NCBI GenBank assembly: GCA_022829145.1
Contig: CM040748.1
Coordinates: 31,098,501 to 31,162,500 of the forward strand
Source: Albula goreensis
Lineage: Eukaryota > Chordata > Actinopteri > Albuliformes > Albulidae
Direction: 5' to 3'
DNA: 64,000 nucleotides
Numbering within the stretch: the stretch's first letter is position 1; the number at the start of each line of letters is the position of its first letter. This document shows, one piece after another, positions 46,666-58,230 of the stretch. The translations under genes were made by a program, and so were the position numbers. Under the pieces are notes generated by a model, which saw only the letters and a program-made list of their open reading frames with translations, searched no databases and was not told the origin of the DNA.

Positions 46666-49600
46666 TGAGCTTCATGTAAATGTACAGTACTTTCACACAG
46701 TATGAAGCACTTATGAGGACCTGTGTAGAACGTGTGAAAGTATGCAGAGGTTTTGGAATGCGCCTTTTGCTACAGTGGACTAGATTTCAATCAGCAGTCA
46801 CAACTAACATTTGACCTCACAAAAAAGTGTTGTTTTTCTTTTTTACATTCTTCATATACTCATTTCATATAGGTTATTACTTTATGCACCAAAATGTTTG
46901 TGAAGAAATAAATTAAGATTTGCATGAGTTTGTGTCTAGACCATTTTGTTTCTCATCAAACTCCTCATCTTTCCTACTCACTGGTGTGTTTTTTTATTGC
47001 TTCGATATAAAACAGCAGTAAGCTTTAGCATTGCATCGTGGGTTTTCCATCACATTGAGTCATACAGATTTTCCCACAAAAGCATGGGTAAAAAAAATGG
47101 CTGACATTTTGCGAAGAAGTGTCAAAATAGGAAACCAGCCAGATGGCAAAATCGCCTGTCATCGATTTATTTGATTAAGCAAATGATTAAGGTGATATAA
47201 GTGACGAAAAGTCAAAGGAAAGCATGATTTTTCAGAATGACACATGGATAATGAAAAGAAGACGACCAAAGACCAGACTGTAATTATCAGAGCACGAGCA
47301 CAGAACATGGGAAAATGCCCTCTAGTGTGATACAGATGTCTTTCAAGTTTTCAGCACCCTGACAATGTTTATGTCAAGCAGTAAAAACACTAAAGTGGTA
47401 CTAGTTATCCTCTCTTGTAATGAACTGCTTTTCCATACCTGAATGTATGATTGAGCAGTGTTTTAAGGATCAATTTCAATTACATACAAACGATAGATAA
47501 TTAATTGTCTGTATTCAATCAAATGGTGAGGGCTGCCCATCCCCAGGCACATACACTTGAATTATGTAAATATATAATCGTCTTACCAATATGTGAAGCT
47601 AAAGTCATGAGTTTTAGCAGTGCTACCAACTTCGCTAATCAAAGTCATGACTTCATTCCTCACCATACCATTAAAAATACACCTCAGTTCATGACTTATT
47701 TGTTACATTTTCTTTAGATTTAAATTTAAATTTTTGCAAGACGCATATGATCTTTTTGTCAACTATGTCTATATATTCCTTAATTTTTTCACATAAAAAA
47801 TGTATGTGTCTAAGCGTATGTGAATTAACACAAGCTTTTTCATGATCATTCATTTTTGATTATAAAAGTGTAAAGGCTAGGTTCTCCATCAATACATATT
47901 GTTAAATCATTGCCTTTGTCATGTCTAACCTTGAGACGTCCCTCCCAATGCTGGGGACTAATTTTTCAAAACCGTTACTTGGATACAGTTGAATAGAATA
48001 TGGAGCAAATACAGAATAGAAGCCTGTCCCATGATTTGACTTTGCGTGTCTGTTTTTATATTTCTGCTGATTTTGCCCTTGAGAGAATACCAGTATGGCT
48101 TTCAAAATTTTGTTTTTGTTACACCAGGGGGAAAGTCTGACCCGGGAAAACAGATTAGCGTTAGGAATATTTTACGTTTATTTTCAACCCTGGTGCTTGA
48201 TATTCAATTGAATATGTTTTTGTCTGTCCTCTCTGGTGAGAAGATAAACATCTAATGTGTCATAGCCTGCGGTGCAGAGAGTGGGAGAACTCAAAAACAC
48301 ATTAAGTAACAGGCAGAACTGTGAGCAGGCATCCAATATTTGTTTCATTCTAACATCCGAGGCCCGCAAGAGGGCAACATGTGAAAGTGCAATGTGGGGA
48401 CAATTTGGTGGGTTTTCTTTCTCCTTTGAAAAAACATTGTCTTCTATTTGGTCAAGATTCAGGTCAGCGCTATTTCATAAATTTGCCAGTCATTAAGAAG
48501 ATATTTTTATACTGAAGCTGTAACCCTACACTGCTCAGTGATCATGATCGTTCCCAGTAGAAATCCCGAGTCTGTGATGAGGCTTGGGAAACTGAACTGC
48601 AATTACGGTACTTTAAATAATTCTACAAAAGTAGAGCCACCATTAAATAATTTACAGCCATTGATCTTGTCAGGAGTTCACTCAAATTGTTACATCACTC
48701 AAGCCAAATGTCTTACAGCAGAATGGTGAAAAAGAGCATATTTTCCTAAAATCTATTGACTTTTTAATGGAACTAAAATCTGGTCTTGAGGGCTCATGTA
48801 AAACAAGTCCTGTTTTCACTTTTGTTCCCTTTTCATTATCACCCCAAAGACCCAAGTGTAATATGAAACATTTAAAGTAAGTGTGCCTTACTCATGCATT
48901 AAAAATGACCAATTTTTAAGACTACTTTTAAAAATGCAGTCAACCCATTGTACCCAAATTTTTCACGAAATTTTCTCTGAACCATAGGAACCTCAACACA
49001 TAGATGAAACTGAAGCATTTTCTTGAATATATAATATATAAACAAACAATGGTTAATATTTCATGAATGTTTGCCTTAGTGTAACAGCCCTAGAGTACAG
49101 CATTAGTAAGTGAAATGTGTTCATTAGACTGAAAAATCCCATATCATATATAATACATGTCAGAAATGAATGGTTGTGCATTTCTAATGCTAAGTTCTGA
49201 ATGTGAGCCCATTTCATAGATGTCTGTTATTGAGTGAGGCTTATGCGTAGAATTGACCATTTGAAACACAGGCCCTCCATAACAGTAATTTTTAATACGT
49301 TTTATGATAAAAGCCCTTTCAGAGCTGTTTATTGGGACTTACGTTTACGTAAGACGAGACGCTGCTGGATATCGAGCATGTGGCTAATAGAAGTGCCATT
49401 TGGTTATCCAACTTTTTCAGAAACAGGTTCAGCTCTGGCTTACCATCTATGACACAGATTTGCTACAATCCATTACTGCACCGCGCATTAGCCTCCGTTA
49501 GCAGCGTGCCGCTTTGAACCACACTACTGTGTCATGGCGTTAGAATTTTAATGTATGTTTGCAGTACTCAAAGGGTTTCCGGCAGAGTTAAGAACTTCAA

Positions 49601-52005
49601 GGGCTTGGTGATGGGGGAATGTTTATTTTTTTAGCGCTGCTGTAATTTTATGGGATTTGTGTAACAAATATAATATTTAATACTTTATCACATTGGTCAA
49701 AATTTGAACAAAACATCAGGATAAACAATCTTCAATTAACTTCAACCAGCTAGTGACAATATGGGTTTTATGTTTTGAAAATGCATACATAAATGGCTCT
49801 CTCTCCTCACTCATATGCAATGGATTCTTTCGTCATCCCTGTGACTGTCCTTTTGAAATGAGATTTATTGATCGATTGATCTCACATGTCACATTTTCTT
49901 TTCACGGTACTTTTATTGATAGCTATAGCGAAGCAGGAGAATTTGATGAATATTTATGTTCTCGCTGTGCATCAACTCAAAAGAAAACAGTTGTAAATTG
50001 TGACAAAATGCAATACTTTGTTGCATGAGTTAATTAGCTAGTTGGCTATTTAGCCATAAATCCATTGTGGCTGTTGGACTGAGTCATAAAATTGGTCCCC
50101 ATCTTTGTTCAGTTGTAGGCAGAAGAATTTATGATAAAATGCAGTGCAATATGCTTATTAAAACATGTACATATCATACATTATATGTGCATTCACAGTC
50201 CACTGATAATATCATGAAAACCTTATTATAACCAAAAGTAAAGTATGACTTTAGTATCTCCGCTCTGGCCTATATGTTATACAGTCGGACATACTGCCTG
50301 ACAATATGGTTGGATATCATTTTACAATGACATGCATATGGACCCAAGAATCAACTGGTCTAAACAGAAACCTTGATCCTTGCCTGTTGACTTCATTTGA
50401 CATGTTTGATTATTTTTAAAAGAAAATCTGGGAGGATTTAATGACATTAATTTGCTGTCATGCTTGTTGTGATTGTATGTGATTGTTGTTGTATCTCCCT
50501 ACATACATTCTCACTTATTGTCTTTCTAACCTTCCCAACTGCCACCATATCTCATAAATTACATATAAAAACTATGGTTAAAAACTAAATAGACAGGGAT
50601 AAAACAAAATCTATACAATGATACTGGTGTCTGGGAGTGAATATGTAATGGAACTAATGCATGTCCATGAATGTATGCATATTTGTATGTGCGTGTGCCA
50701 TTAATTTGTCAGCCATTAATTCTACCAGGGACAGGTGGGTGTGGAGGGGGGGGTTTCGTGTACAGTGGTCAGTTATTCCTGAAGGAGAGGGCGATGGGTT
50801 AGACATCAGTTGATTATTTGAGGTAAAACTACAGTGAAATCTTTTTGTGGCGCTACATAAAACCATTAATGAACCGTTTGGTTCTTCCACAGCTGATAGT
50901 TTTTTGGTTCATCAGTCGTTCCATTTACGTTCTACCAGAAAAGGTTGCCATGAGATTATCAGAATCATTATCAGAACCCCTTTTGTGATGTTTAGAAACT
51001 TTTGCGCACTCAACAAAACAAAAGTGTTAAATGAGCTAGGCTGTACCAAAAGGACACCAAATACTTCTCACTGGAGTGGGAGCTTACATGGTACAATTTT
51101 TCTGCAAAGCACAATTTTCACTGTGAATTCTGCCCCAAAAATGCTTTGGGAACTTCTCAGTCCCGCTAGTTTGTGTTTAGTCACTGTCTAAGGAGCAATC
51201 ACAAAGTATCATAAGAGCTACCAAATGGCTGCGCCCTTCTGCAGAGACACAATTACTGTCTGTGAGTGAACGTGATCTGGCTGGGCATGGCAAATAGTTT
51301 ATTTCAGTTCATTTCATTTTAGGACAAAAAAATATACTTCATAAAAGTAGTTCTAAAACAAAAATCTTTCGATACGAAAATGAAAATTGGTTTACAGTGT
51401 TCAGGTCCAGTTGGGTTACTAACTTACATTTTAAAGTAATGATCTGTTGATTACATAAACAAAGTTCTTTTCTCCATTTGGATTAATTTTGACTGATTTA
51501 AACAAGATTCCTGTGCAGACAGCTTTATTTTGAGAGACTAAAACATACCATCTTTAATGCTGCAGTTAAATAAAACCCTGGAAAACTCTGGAAGATTCTT
51601 ATTGCCAAGCGAACTAATGCATACATTCAAACACGTTTCCTTGGCATCGGTTGACAAATAAACGCCATTGTTATTCTTTCAAAACATATTTTTTATATTA
51701 ATTCTGGGAACTGAACTCAATAAACTGTGCTTGTGAGAGAAAAAGTAACACTTTTTTGTATTTATCCATTACTTAGAATTAAGGAAAAATGCCTGTTAAA
51801 TTAAATGGTAAGCTCTAAGGCTTAGAATATTCAACAATATCAGAAAAATAAGATGATTATGATCATTTGAGTTTAGTTGTGTTCCTTCTATAGTTTTGTG
51901 ATGTAATACCTCACAAAACCCCTCCTTTCATATCACATATACAGAATCCTGGCATCAGGATAAGATAGTACTTTTCATAATCCCTCTAACATCTAATATA
52001 CAGAA
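46666..52005. other. Long unique stretch, no gene recognised
   Basis: About 5.3 kb of AT-rich unique DNA. Short frames (for example 50847-51191, 114 codons) show no domain. The palindromic AT word ttaaatttaaattt near 47719 is the only local oddity. No transposon family is recognised. Confidence 0.5.
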
Positions 52006-52150
52006 TACCAGAGAGAGGTAAGCACTGCAACTATAGAGAACAAGGGTTGCTGGTTCGATTCCCGGGTAGGGCATTGCTTTAGCACGATGAGTTGCCCCAG
52101 TAAATATTCAGCTGTATAAATTGATAAGAGTGTGAATGTAAAAAGAGCAG
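52006..52150 (+). mobile_element. tRNA-derived SINE (5' and middle part)
   Basis: The B box ggttcgattcc is at 52052-52062, followed by cgggtagggcattgc, cagtaaatattcagctgta and taaattgataagagtgtgaa, matching the body order of the family at 18071 and the eel UnaSINE type as I recall it. The conserved tail (ctctggataagagc) is not clearly present, so the copy is probably 3'-truncated or decayed. Confidence 0.75.
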
Positions 52151-53233
52151 AAGAGAGCTCTGGTGAAACAAAGCTAATTGAGGTGATGACCCCAGCAAGA
52201 AACAGAAGTTTTGGATCATGTGATGACTAACTTTGCCAGTTTTGATTGCCATCATTTCTAATGACCGTTGTCATAATGATATAATGATAATTTATTTGTA
52301 TATCATACCAAGCACATGATACGGTTGAAAAATGGAAATACAAAACTGAAATAATATATTTCATACAAAAAAAGCTTTTTACATTAAATTCCAGGAGATA
52401 TTTCAATTTTCAATGGTAAAATACATTGTGATAATATGTTCAGTACCCCAGAATGGCCAGTTTCAGGTATAGGCTTGAAAATAAGAAGATATCAGTAAAT
52501 GTATGTTTTTATGCAGATGGACAAGGCAGACACACACCGCTCTGGCAATTGTGAATTTCCATGTGCCAAATCTGGAGGTTTATGATATGAATATTTGAAG
52601 AGACATCCATTAATTTGGTTGTGATCATGCTTTATGTATAGCATGCTTTTCTGTTCCCCATTTCCTCATTCCTCCTGCTTTATTGCCTTTCTGTGGCTTC
52701 TAACTGAGATAAGAAATTGCACCAAGTAAAATGCACTCAAACTGGGGGAAACTTCATTCCATATTCAGCTTTTAATGCTCACCCCCGCCCCCCACCCCCA
52801 TTCAGCGTGATTCATGTTCTAGAGTACACACCTTCAGTGATGCTAGCATGGCATTTCTCTCTATTCCTCCAATTACGTCTTTATTTTTTTTTTCCAAGCC
52901 AGTTGTTTATTACATATCCTTGTTCCTTGTAGAAGAACATGAAGGCTGGAGAGAATAATGATAAATGAATAATTAAGTGAAAACATAAAGAGATTGTCAA
53001 AGAGAAACTCAGGGCACAGAGTGAAGAATTTGCTCATTTGAAAGAAAGTGGAAACTGAAGGAAGCGGTGGGATGGGGTTCTTTTTTTTTTTTTTCTAAAT
53101 TCTTCACGAGTGCATAACGGTTGCTGGATGATAACTTACCATGCGGAAGCCTGACATTTAGGGCAACGGCCCCGAGCCATCAGCCTGAGGGGCCAAAGAA
53201 CTGCCCCCAGAGAGTCAGGACAGGCCGAGGGAA
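52151..53233. other. Unique sequence, nothing recognised
   Basis: AT-rich unique DNA with poly-T runs near 52883 and 53081. A small C-rich patch lies near 52785-52800. No gene is seen. Confidence 0.5.
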
Positions 53234-53584
53234 TGTGTGTGTGTGTGTGTGTGTGTGTGGGCGAGTGTGTGCATATGTGTATGTGCAAGGGTGCATTTGT
53301 CTGTCTATAGTGCATGTATACAAGTGATCAGTTGGGTGTGTGTATACGCATGTGTCTGTGGAAGAGTTCATATGTGTGCATTTATGTGCGTTTTTCTGTG
53401 TATATGTGGGTAAGTATGTGACTGTAAGTAAATGTGTATATATGTGTGTATGTGCTCTAATGCATGTGTATGTATGCTGGTTGTATTAATGAGAAAGTGT
53501 GTTTGCACGGATGTCTGTGCTTTTGTGTGTGTGTATTTGTAAATTTTGGATTGTATCTGTCTGTGAAGGTGCATGCATGAATGC

Positions 53585-53662
<78 letters not shown>

Positions 53663-53690
53663 ACACGCTTGAGCACATATGTGTATGTGT
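53234..53690. repeat. Long GT/TG-rich region with two pure (GT)n arrays
   Basis: Pure arrays lie at 53234-53259 and 53585-53659, the second about 37 dinucleotides with one gaat interruption. Between them runs a degenerate tgtgtgtatgtgc-type sequence, so about 450 bases are almost free of other complexity. On the minus strand this gives His/Thr-repeat frames, which are artefacts of the repeat. Confidence 0.9.
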
Positions 53691-54571
53691 AAGCCCCTGA
53701 GCTAGACAGAGAATCCAACCCTCTGAGGTGGGGGTTTATGGGCCTGCAGGTATATGGAGCGTGCTCAGTAGGTATAAGGACCTCACACTGCACTGGTGTC
53801 TGCTGGGAAGCCTTAATCCTCCAGGAAATGTGTCCTTAGAGCCCTGCTGCACAAGTCCGTCATTAGCGCTCACTTTGTCACCCAAACAGGGCAGGAAAGA
53901 TAATCAATACCCTTTGATAGCTACTATTAGGGTTTTAATAAGCTTTTCCACACGCAGGCCCGCACCGTAGAAAAGGGTACAGAATCAAGGTCTCCTTCGC
54001 CGCACTTCTTTCTGCCTCACGTAACTCTAGCACGATCAAATGTTTTTGCTGCTCTACTTGGCTTATTTTCACAGACAGTGAAGACTGCTGGTCTTTTTTT
54101 AAACCTAGTCTTGTTTTCTTCAATATCGTATCATAACAGGGCTGAGACAATACGGCGTATCGCTCTAATCATCAGACAGTTTTATGCCCCTTCTTCTAAA
54201 ACAGTCATATTGTTGTGCTCTTTTGATGATAAATGCACTTTATTCTCATTATGCTGGAGAAGTCTGTCAGCAACGACTGCAAACTGGTATCATAATGAAA
54301 GCACACAGGCGAATCAAAGTGGACGGAAAATCAAATAAGCCGTCTCATTTTTCTTTCACTTGTTAAGATATAAGTTCCACACATCCACTCATCAATCGAC
54401 ATCGCTGTTTATCCGAGCAAAAGGCTCTGTATATTGTTGCTGAGGAGAGTTTACATTCCGGAACATTCCAGAGGCTCTTGATGCTGAACCGGCGACCACG
54501 GCACGTTCCACGTGGTGCGCGCCCCAGCGAAACGGCCGGTATGGGTCCTGTGTGATCCTCTGGAAAGAAAC

Positions 54572-54593
54572 AAAAAAAAAAAAAAAAAAAAAA
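54572..54593. repeat. Poly-A run
   Basis: Twenty-two consecutive A, followed by cacagaaacagaaacag. It could be the tail of an unrecognised retroposon, but no body upstream is identifiable. Confidence 0.85.
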
Positions 54594-55272
54594 CACAGAA
54601 ACAGAAACAGAAAAGAAAAATCCCACAACTGCCCAGTCCAGATGTGGGAACTTTTTGCTCGCTTGATTTTTCTTACCTCCTTGAGGGGTGTAAAACTACA
54701 GGCGAAGCTCACAGGCCAAAGCCTCGGCTGTGATTGAGGCCACCTGACTTATTCAGTCACCGATGGTGAAGCCTAACCTGTTCCCTGTTGCCAGGTTTCC
54801 ATGGCGAAGGAGAGCGTCTACCCCCCCACGTCCAGTCTTCGTACAGCCGAGCCAAATGCACAGACGCTGTGTGGAGCCGCCACCAGCCGCCACCCCCCCC
54901 CCCACAACAATAAGTCGCTGTGCAGGAGAAGGATCTGGAATGCATTTCTACCGCACGTCCTGATTTATTCGGTAGCCTGGCTTGTTGTTGTTCTCTGGTT
55001 TCTGCAGCGACAGAACAAAAAAGTTTGCCCAGTCTCAGAGGTTTGATTCTGATGCTCATCTGAAAACAGATACGCTGCAGCACGCGCATGTTCCTACAAC
55101 AGAGCTATATTTACTGTAACCATCATTCATTCACCATGTGAAAGCTATTTGGAACTAACCTGACAACCAATGAACAAACCACCTTTTTTGCATTCTCCCA
55201 TTTAAAGGCCGCTGCAAGCCTTTCCGTATCATACAATGAACCAAATGTCTATGTTAATAACCTCACTTCCAA

Positions 55273-55300
55273 ATTATTATTATTATTATTATTATTATTA
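55273..55300. repeat. (ATT)n trinucleotide microsatellite
   Basis: About nine ATT units. Confidence 0.9.
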
Positions 55301-56680
55301 AGAAAAACCACATGACATTCATGGATTCATATCTTTTTAAATTCATGTTTTCATGCTAATTTATGCCTTTTGCTGATGTGTTGATTGTCATGTTTTGGAT
55401 TGTCTAGCAAAGCTAGACACCTGTTTTTGGGTAGTATTAAGACCAAAAGTACTTCAAAATGCAAGTCAGGATTTTCACAGAACTCTCTGGAAAGGAAACA
55501 AAACATCATGTTTGCCTGTTTATTGAAAGTATTGTAACTTTGATCTTGCTCAAGAAGAACACAATTTTTTGACTTCTTTTCCAGCAAGCATTTATGTATT
55601 AAGTTAATTGTGATAAATTGTGTTTTTCTCCAGTTCAAATAATGCCTGCAACAATTAGCGAACATATGTTTGATGCTAATAACTCATTACAAATGACAGG
55701 GACTGTGCACCATGGAAACTACTGTTTGAGAGAACAAACCCTGGGGGCTTTAAAATAGCAATAGAACGGTTCACTACTCCACAAAAAGCAATACAGAGAG
55801 GAGCCTGGTACCCTCGTCACCCTGTCACCTGATTCTGACACTCCCTGAGATGTGAAAATGTGAAACACATTTAGCCTTCCTTACAGTGAATATATTACCG
55901 GAATGGAGAGCCGAGATAGTGCCGCTAACAGCTAACAGTTTTCTCCCCGCAACCTGTAGGGGAGCTGTAACCCAAATCTAATTTGAAGCGTCTGCATCTG
56001 TCAGGTCATTAAAATAATTGTTCCCATCTCGGCTGTTTCCCTGCTGTTTTCAGTCAGGTTCCAAAAAACCAAATGATCTGCTCGCTTGAAGGTCTCAGCT
56101 GTGCTCCCCCACCACCCCAAACCACCACCACATCTAAATTATGCACTCACTTAGAACACATAATGCTAATGACAATAATTAACCCAAAATGGAGTCTGAA
56201 TAATTACAAACTGAAGGGTAGAGCTTGTTTTCAATCGTGTGAATCCATCAGTCATTTAAGGCCAATCAAGGTATTTTTTTTTTGTTATTTTGCTACAGTT
56301 TTCAATCTTTTATGAAGAGTTTTATACGGAGACTTAGAAACTCGCTCTAACAGACTTATTGTATTTGTCTATGGAATGCTCTGTCCTCCTGTTTTCTATT
56401 GGTTACCTGTGTAATAAGGAGGATCCTTACAAGTCAATGCCATTAAGCACAAATTTGTGTGATCTAAAAACATGCAGGGTCGATGTCAGTCTGGACAGAA
56501 AACTAGAAGCTCTTTTTTTAATATCAGCAGAACATGATTACAAACAAAACAATGAGCAAAATCAATAATGATTTCAGTTGACGTGTATGAATGAAGACTG
56601 CTATAGACGCGCAGACAGGACCCATTTGAATATGACAAAGTCCCACTTTAACGTCTCATTTTTGCTGAGGGTGGGTGGGA

Positions 56681-56890
56681 AAGTGGTGATGTAGATCAAT
56701 GTTTAGGGAGCAGGGCTCACTGCACAGAGGCTGCAGGTTCGATTCCACGGTGGCATGCTGCAACCACACCCCCAAGCGTGGTACCCCACCAGAACGCCAC
56801 CCCCAGCCAACACACCACCATACAAACAGACTGCATGTAAATCTATAAGACGTGCAAATAACCCTGGATTAGAACATCCATCAAATACCC
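56681..56890 (+). mobile_element. tRNA-derived SINE with conserved tail (degenerate)
   Basis: The head (ggtgatgtagatcaatg, ctgcacagaggctgcag) runs into a B box ggttcgattcc at 56736-56746. The body is C-rich and unlike the copy at 18071. The tail at 56860-56888 (accctggattagaacatcc, then atcaaatac) is a mutated form of the teleost ctctggataagagc...gctaaatg tail. So the head is tRNA-like and the tail belongs to the same tail superfamily, but the middle may belong to a different SINE subfamily. Confidence 0.65.
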
Positions 56891-57452
56891 AAAATACATA
56901 TTTCTCCTACACATAGTATGCACAGGTAGAGATACGTATCCTCAGGGTTAAATAACCGAGAGGTGAGCTGTTTTTGTTTTGCTCCGCGGCAAAGTCTATG
57001 TAATATCCTCGTTCATTTGATTACAGAAATACGAATAAGTAAACAAATGCCGCCGAGCTACAAGCAAATTGATTTTGGTGGCAAGTGGTGGGGCCTTGAT
57101 AAGAAACAGACATCATCTGTAACAACATAATCATATTACGTTTAATTAGATTAAGAAAAATCCCTGCTTCCCACAGTCTACCTGCATGAACAAAAAAAAG
57201 CCGCATGTATTTAGGAAGCCACTAGCTATCAGTCCTTAATTATTTTTGCCTGCCAAGGTGAATTTTAACAAGGATTCTGTTGCTTCTCATTCTCAGTGAC
57301 ATCACCGATTCGGTCCATGTCATGAGACTTTTGGGGGGGGTAGGGGGAGTGCAACGGCGGAGCAGACGGATTAGATGTTAGCCGTATAATTGGAATTTCC
57401 CCCCCGGTACACAATCCGGGATTTATAACGCTGCTTTCTTCTTCCCTTACAG
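56891..57452. other. Unique sequence upstream of a candidate exon
   Basis: Contains a homeodomain-like patch (ttacgtttaattagattaag, about 57136) and two G runs near 57331-57348. It ends in the strong polypyrimidine acceptor of the next feature. No gene otherwise. Confidence 0.45.
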
Positions 57453-57546
57453 TCCATCTCCTTCCTGCAGTCGCGAGCGCCGGTTAGAACTGCGCCGCTT
57501 CACGTTACCAGGTTCCCTCTCTCTGAGTGCCGGGAGAGATTACAGT
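57453..57546 (+). CDS. Candidate internal exon, 94 nt, product unknown
   Basis: Splice signals are strong: a branch-point-like tttataac about 25 bases upstream, a pyrimidine tract and AG (ctttcttcttcccttacag, ending 57452), and the donor acagt/gtaagtat at 57547. The 94 nt are open in two frames. One reads SISFLQSRAPVRTAPLHVTR onward; the other, after one base, reads PSPSCSRERRLELRRFTLPG onward. I recognise neither. The length is not a multiple of three, so skipping would shift frame. GC and CpG content are higher than in the neighbourhood, which fits an exon but also a GC-rich noncoding patch. No partner exon is identified in the window. Confidence 0.25.
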
Positions 57547-58094
57547 GTAAGTATACCCTCTGTCCCGTGAGATGGCATCAATTTCTCCCTGTCAGCTCTC
57601 ATAATCGTACAGGAAAAGGGAGTCAGGGGAGACGCACACTGAGTGACACGTATGATGAAAAGCGATCCAAACCGACTCCGCCGCCGAGGCACAACAGCCC
57701 TTTTCATATCTATCGCCGCGGCTACAAGCAATCGCTTGTGCGAGGACCCCCTGTGACGGCACGGAACCCTCCTCCCTCTTGATGTTCAGGTATGCGGCCG
57801 AGTCCAGGTCATTAACGAACCGTCCCAAATGTCGCCTCTCGGGGGGTTGGGGGAGGGCGGGGGTTATGGCCGTACAGTATGTCAAATTCATTTCAAAGGG
57901 CTGCCCCTGTGAACTAACCAGGCATGTCTTGTTTCATGACGAGGATTCTGCCCCACGGTACTCAGAACCAGGCCATTAAACCTTTAACCCACTACACTGT
58001 TCGTTTACAAATCCCAGCTCCCTTCCACACGGCAGACTGAGGGCCCGGCCCATGTCTAAGCCGTAGGAGTCTTGCACAAAATGGACATTAAACA
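57547..58094. other. GC-richer unique sequence with a G-quadruplex motif
   Basis: Unique DNA downstream of the candidate exon, CpG-rich around 57630-57740 (gactccgccgccgaggc, tatcgccgcggc). A G-rich tract at 57841-57863 is listed separately. No gene is called. Confidence 0.4.
57841..57863 (+). other. G-quadruplex-prone tract
   Basis: Four G runs with loops of one or two bases: ggggggttgggggagggc and then ggggg. Confidence 0.8.
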
Positions 58095-58230
58095 TAATGG
58101 ACTGCATTTTTGTAAAGCTTTTTTTGGGTCCCAAAGCACTACACAACAAAGCAAGGGGGGGAAGTCTCCTCAACCACTGCCGATATGTAGCGCCTAACTG
58201 GGCAATGAGTGGCAGCCATTTTGAGCCACA
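58095..58230 (-). mobile_element. Teleost retroposon fragment on the minus strand
   Basis: On the minus strand the order is aatggctgccactcattgcc, gcgctacatatcggcagtgg, ttgaggagacttcc, agtgctttgggacc and aaagctttacaaaaatgcag. The pattern 'gctacat...ggtggttgaggtga...aaagcgctttgggt...aaagcgctatataaatgcag' is one I know as a frequent repeat in fish genomes. The sequence here is mutated from it. The family name is uncertain (SINE-like or a short LINE 3' end). Confidence 0.5.

Larger units (their letters stand above)
53691..56680. other. Unique sequence with simple repeats, no gene recognised
   Basis: Holds an A22 run (54572-54593), a C11 run (about 54893-54903) and an (ATT)n array (55273-55300). 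The part at 53860-53960 (aggaaagataatcaatacc, ctttgatagc) has TCF/LEF and GATA-like words but is not otherwise distinguished. No gene is supported. Confidence 0.5.

Noticed and set aside
53368-53793. 141-codon minus-strand His/Thr-rich frame
   Set aside because: Translation of GT/CA microsatellites; not a protein.
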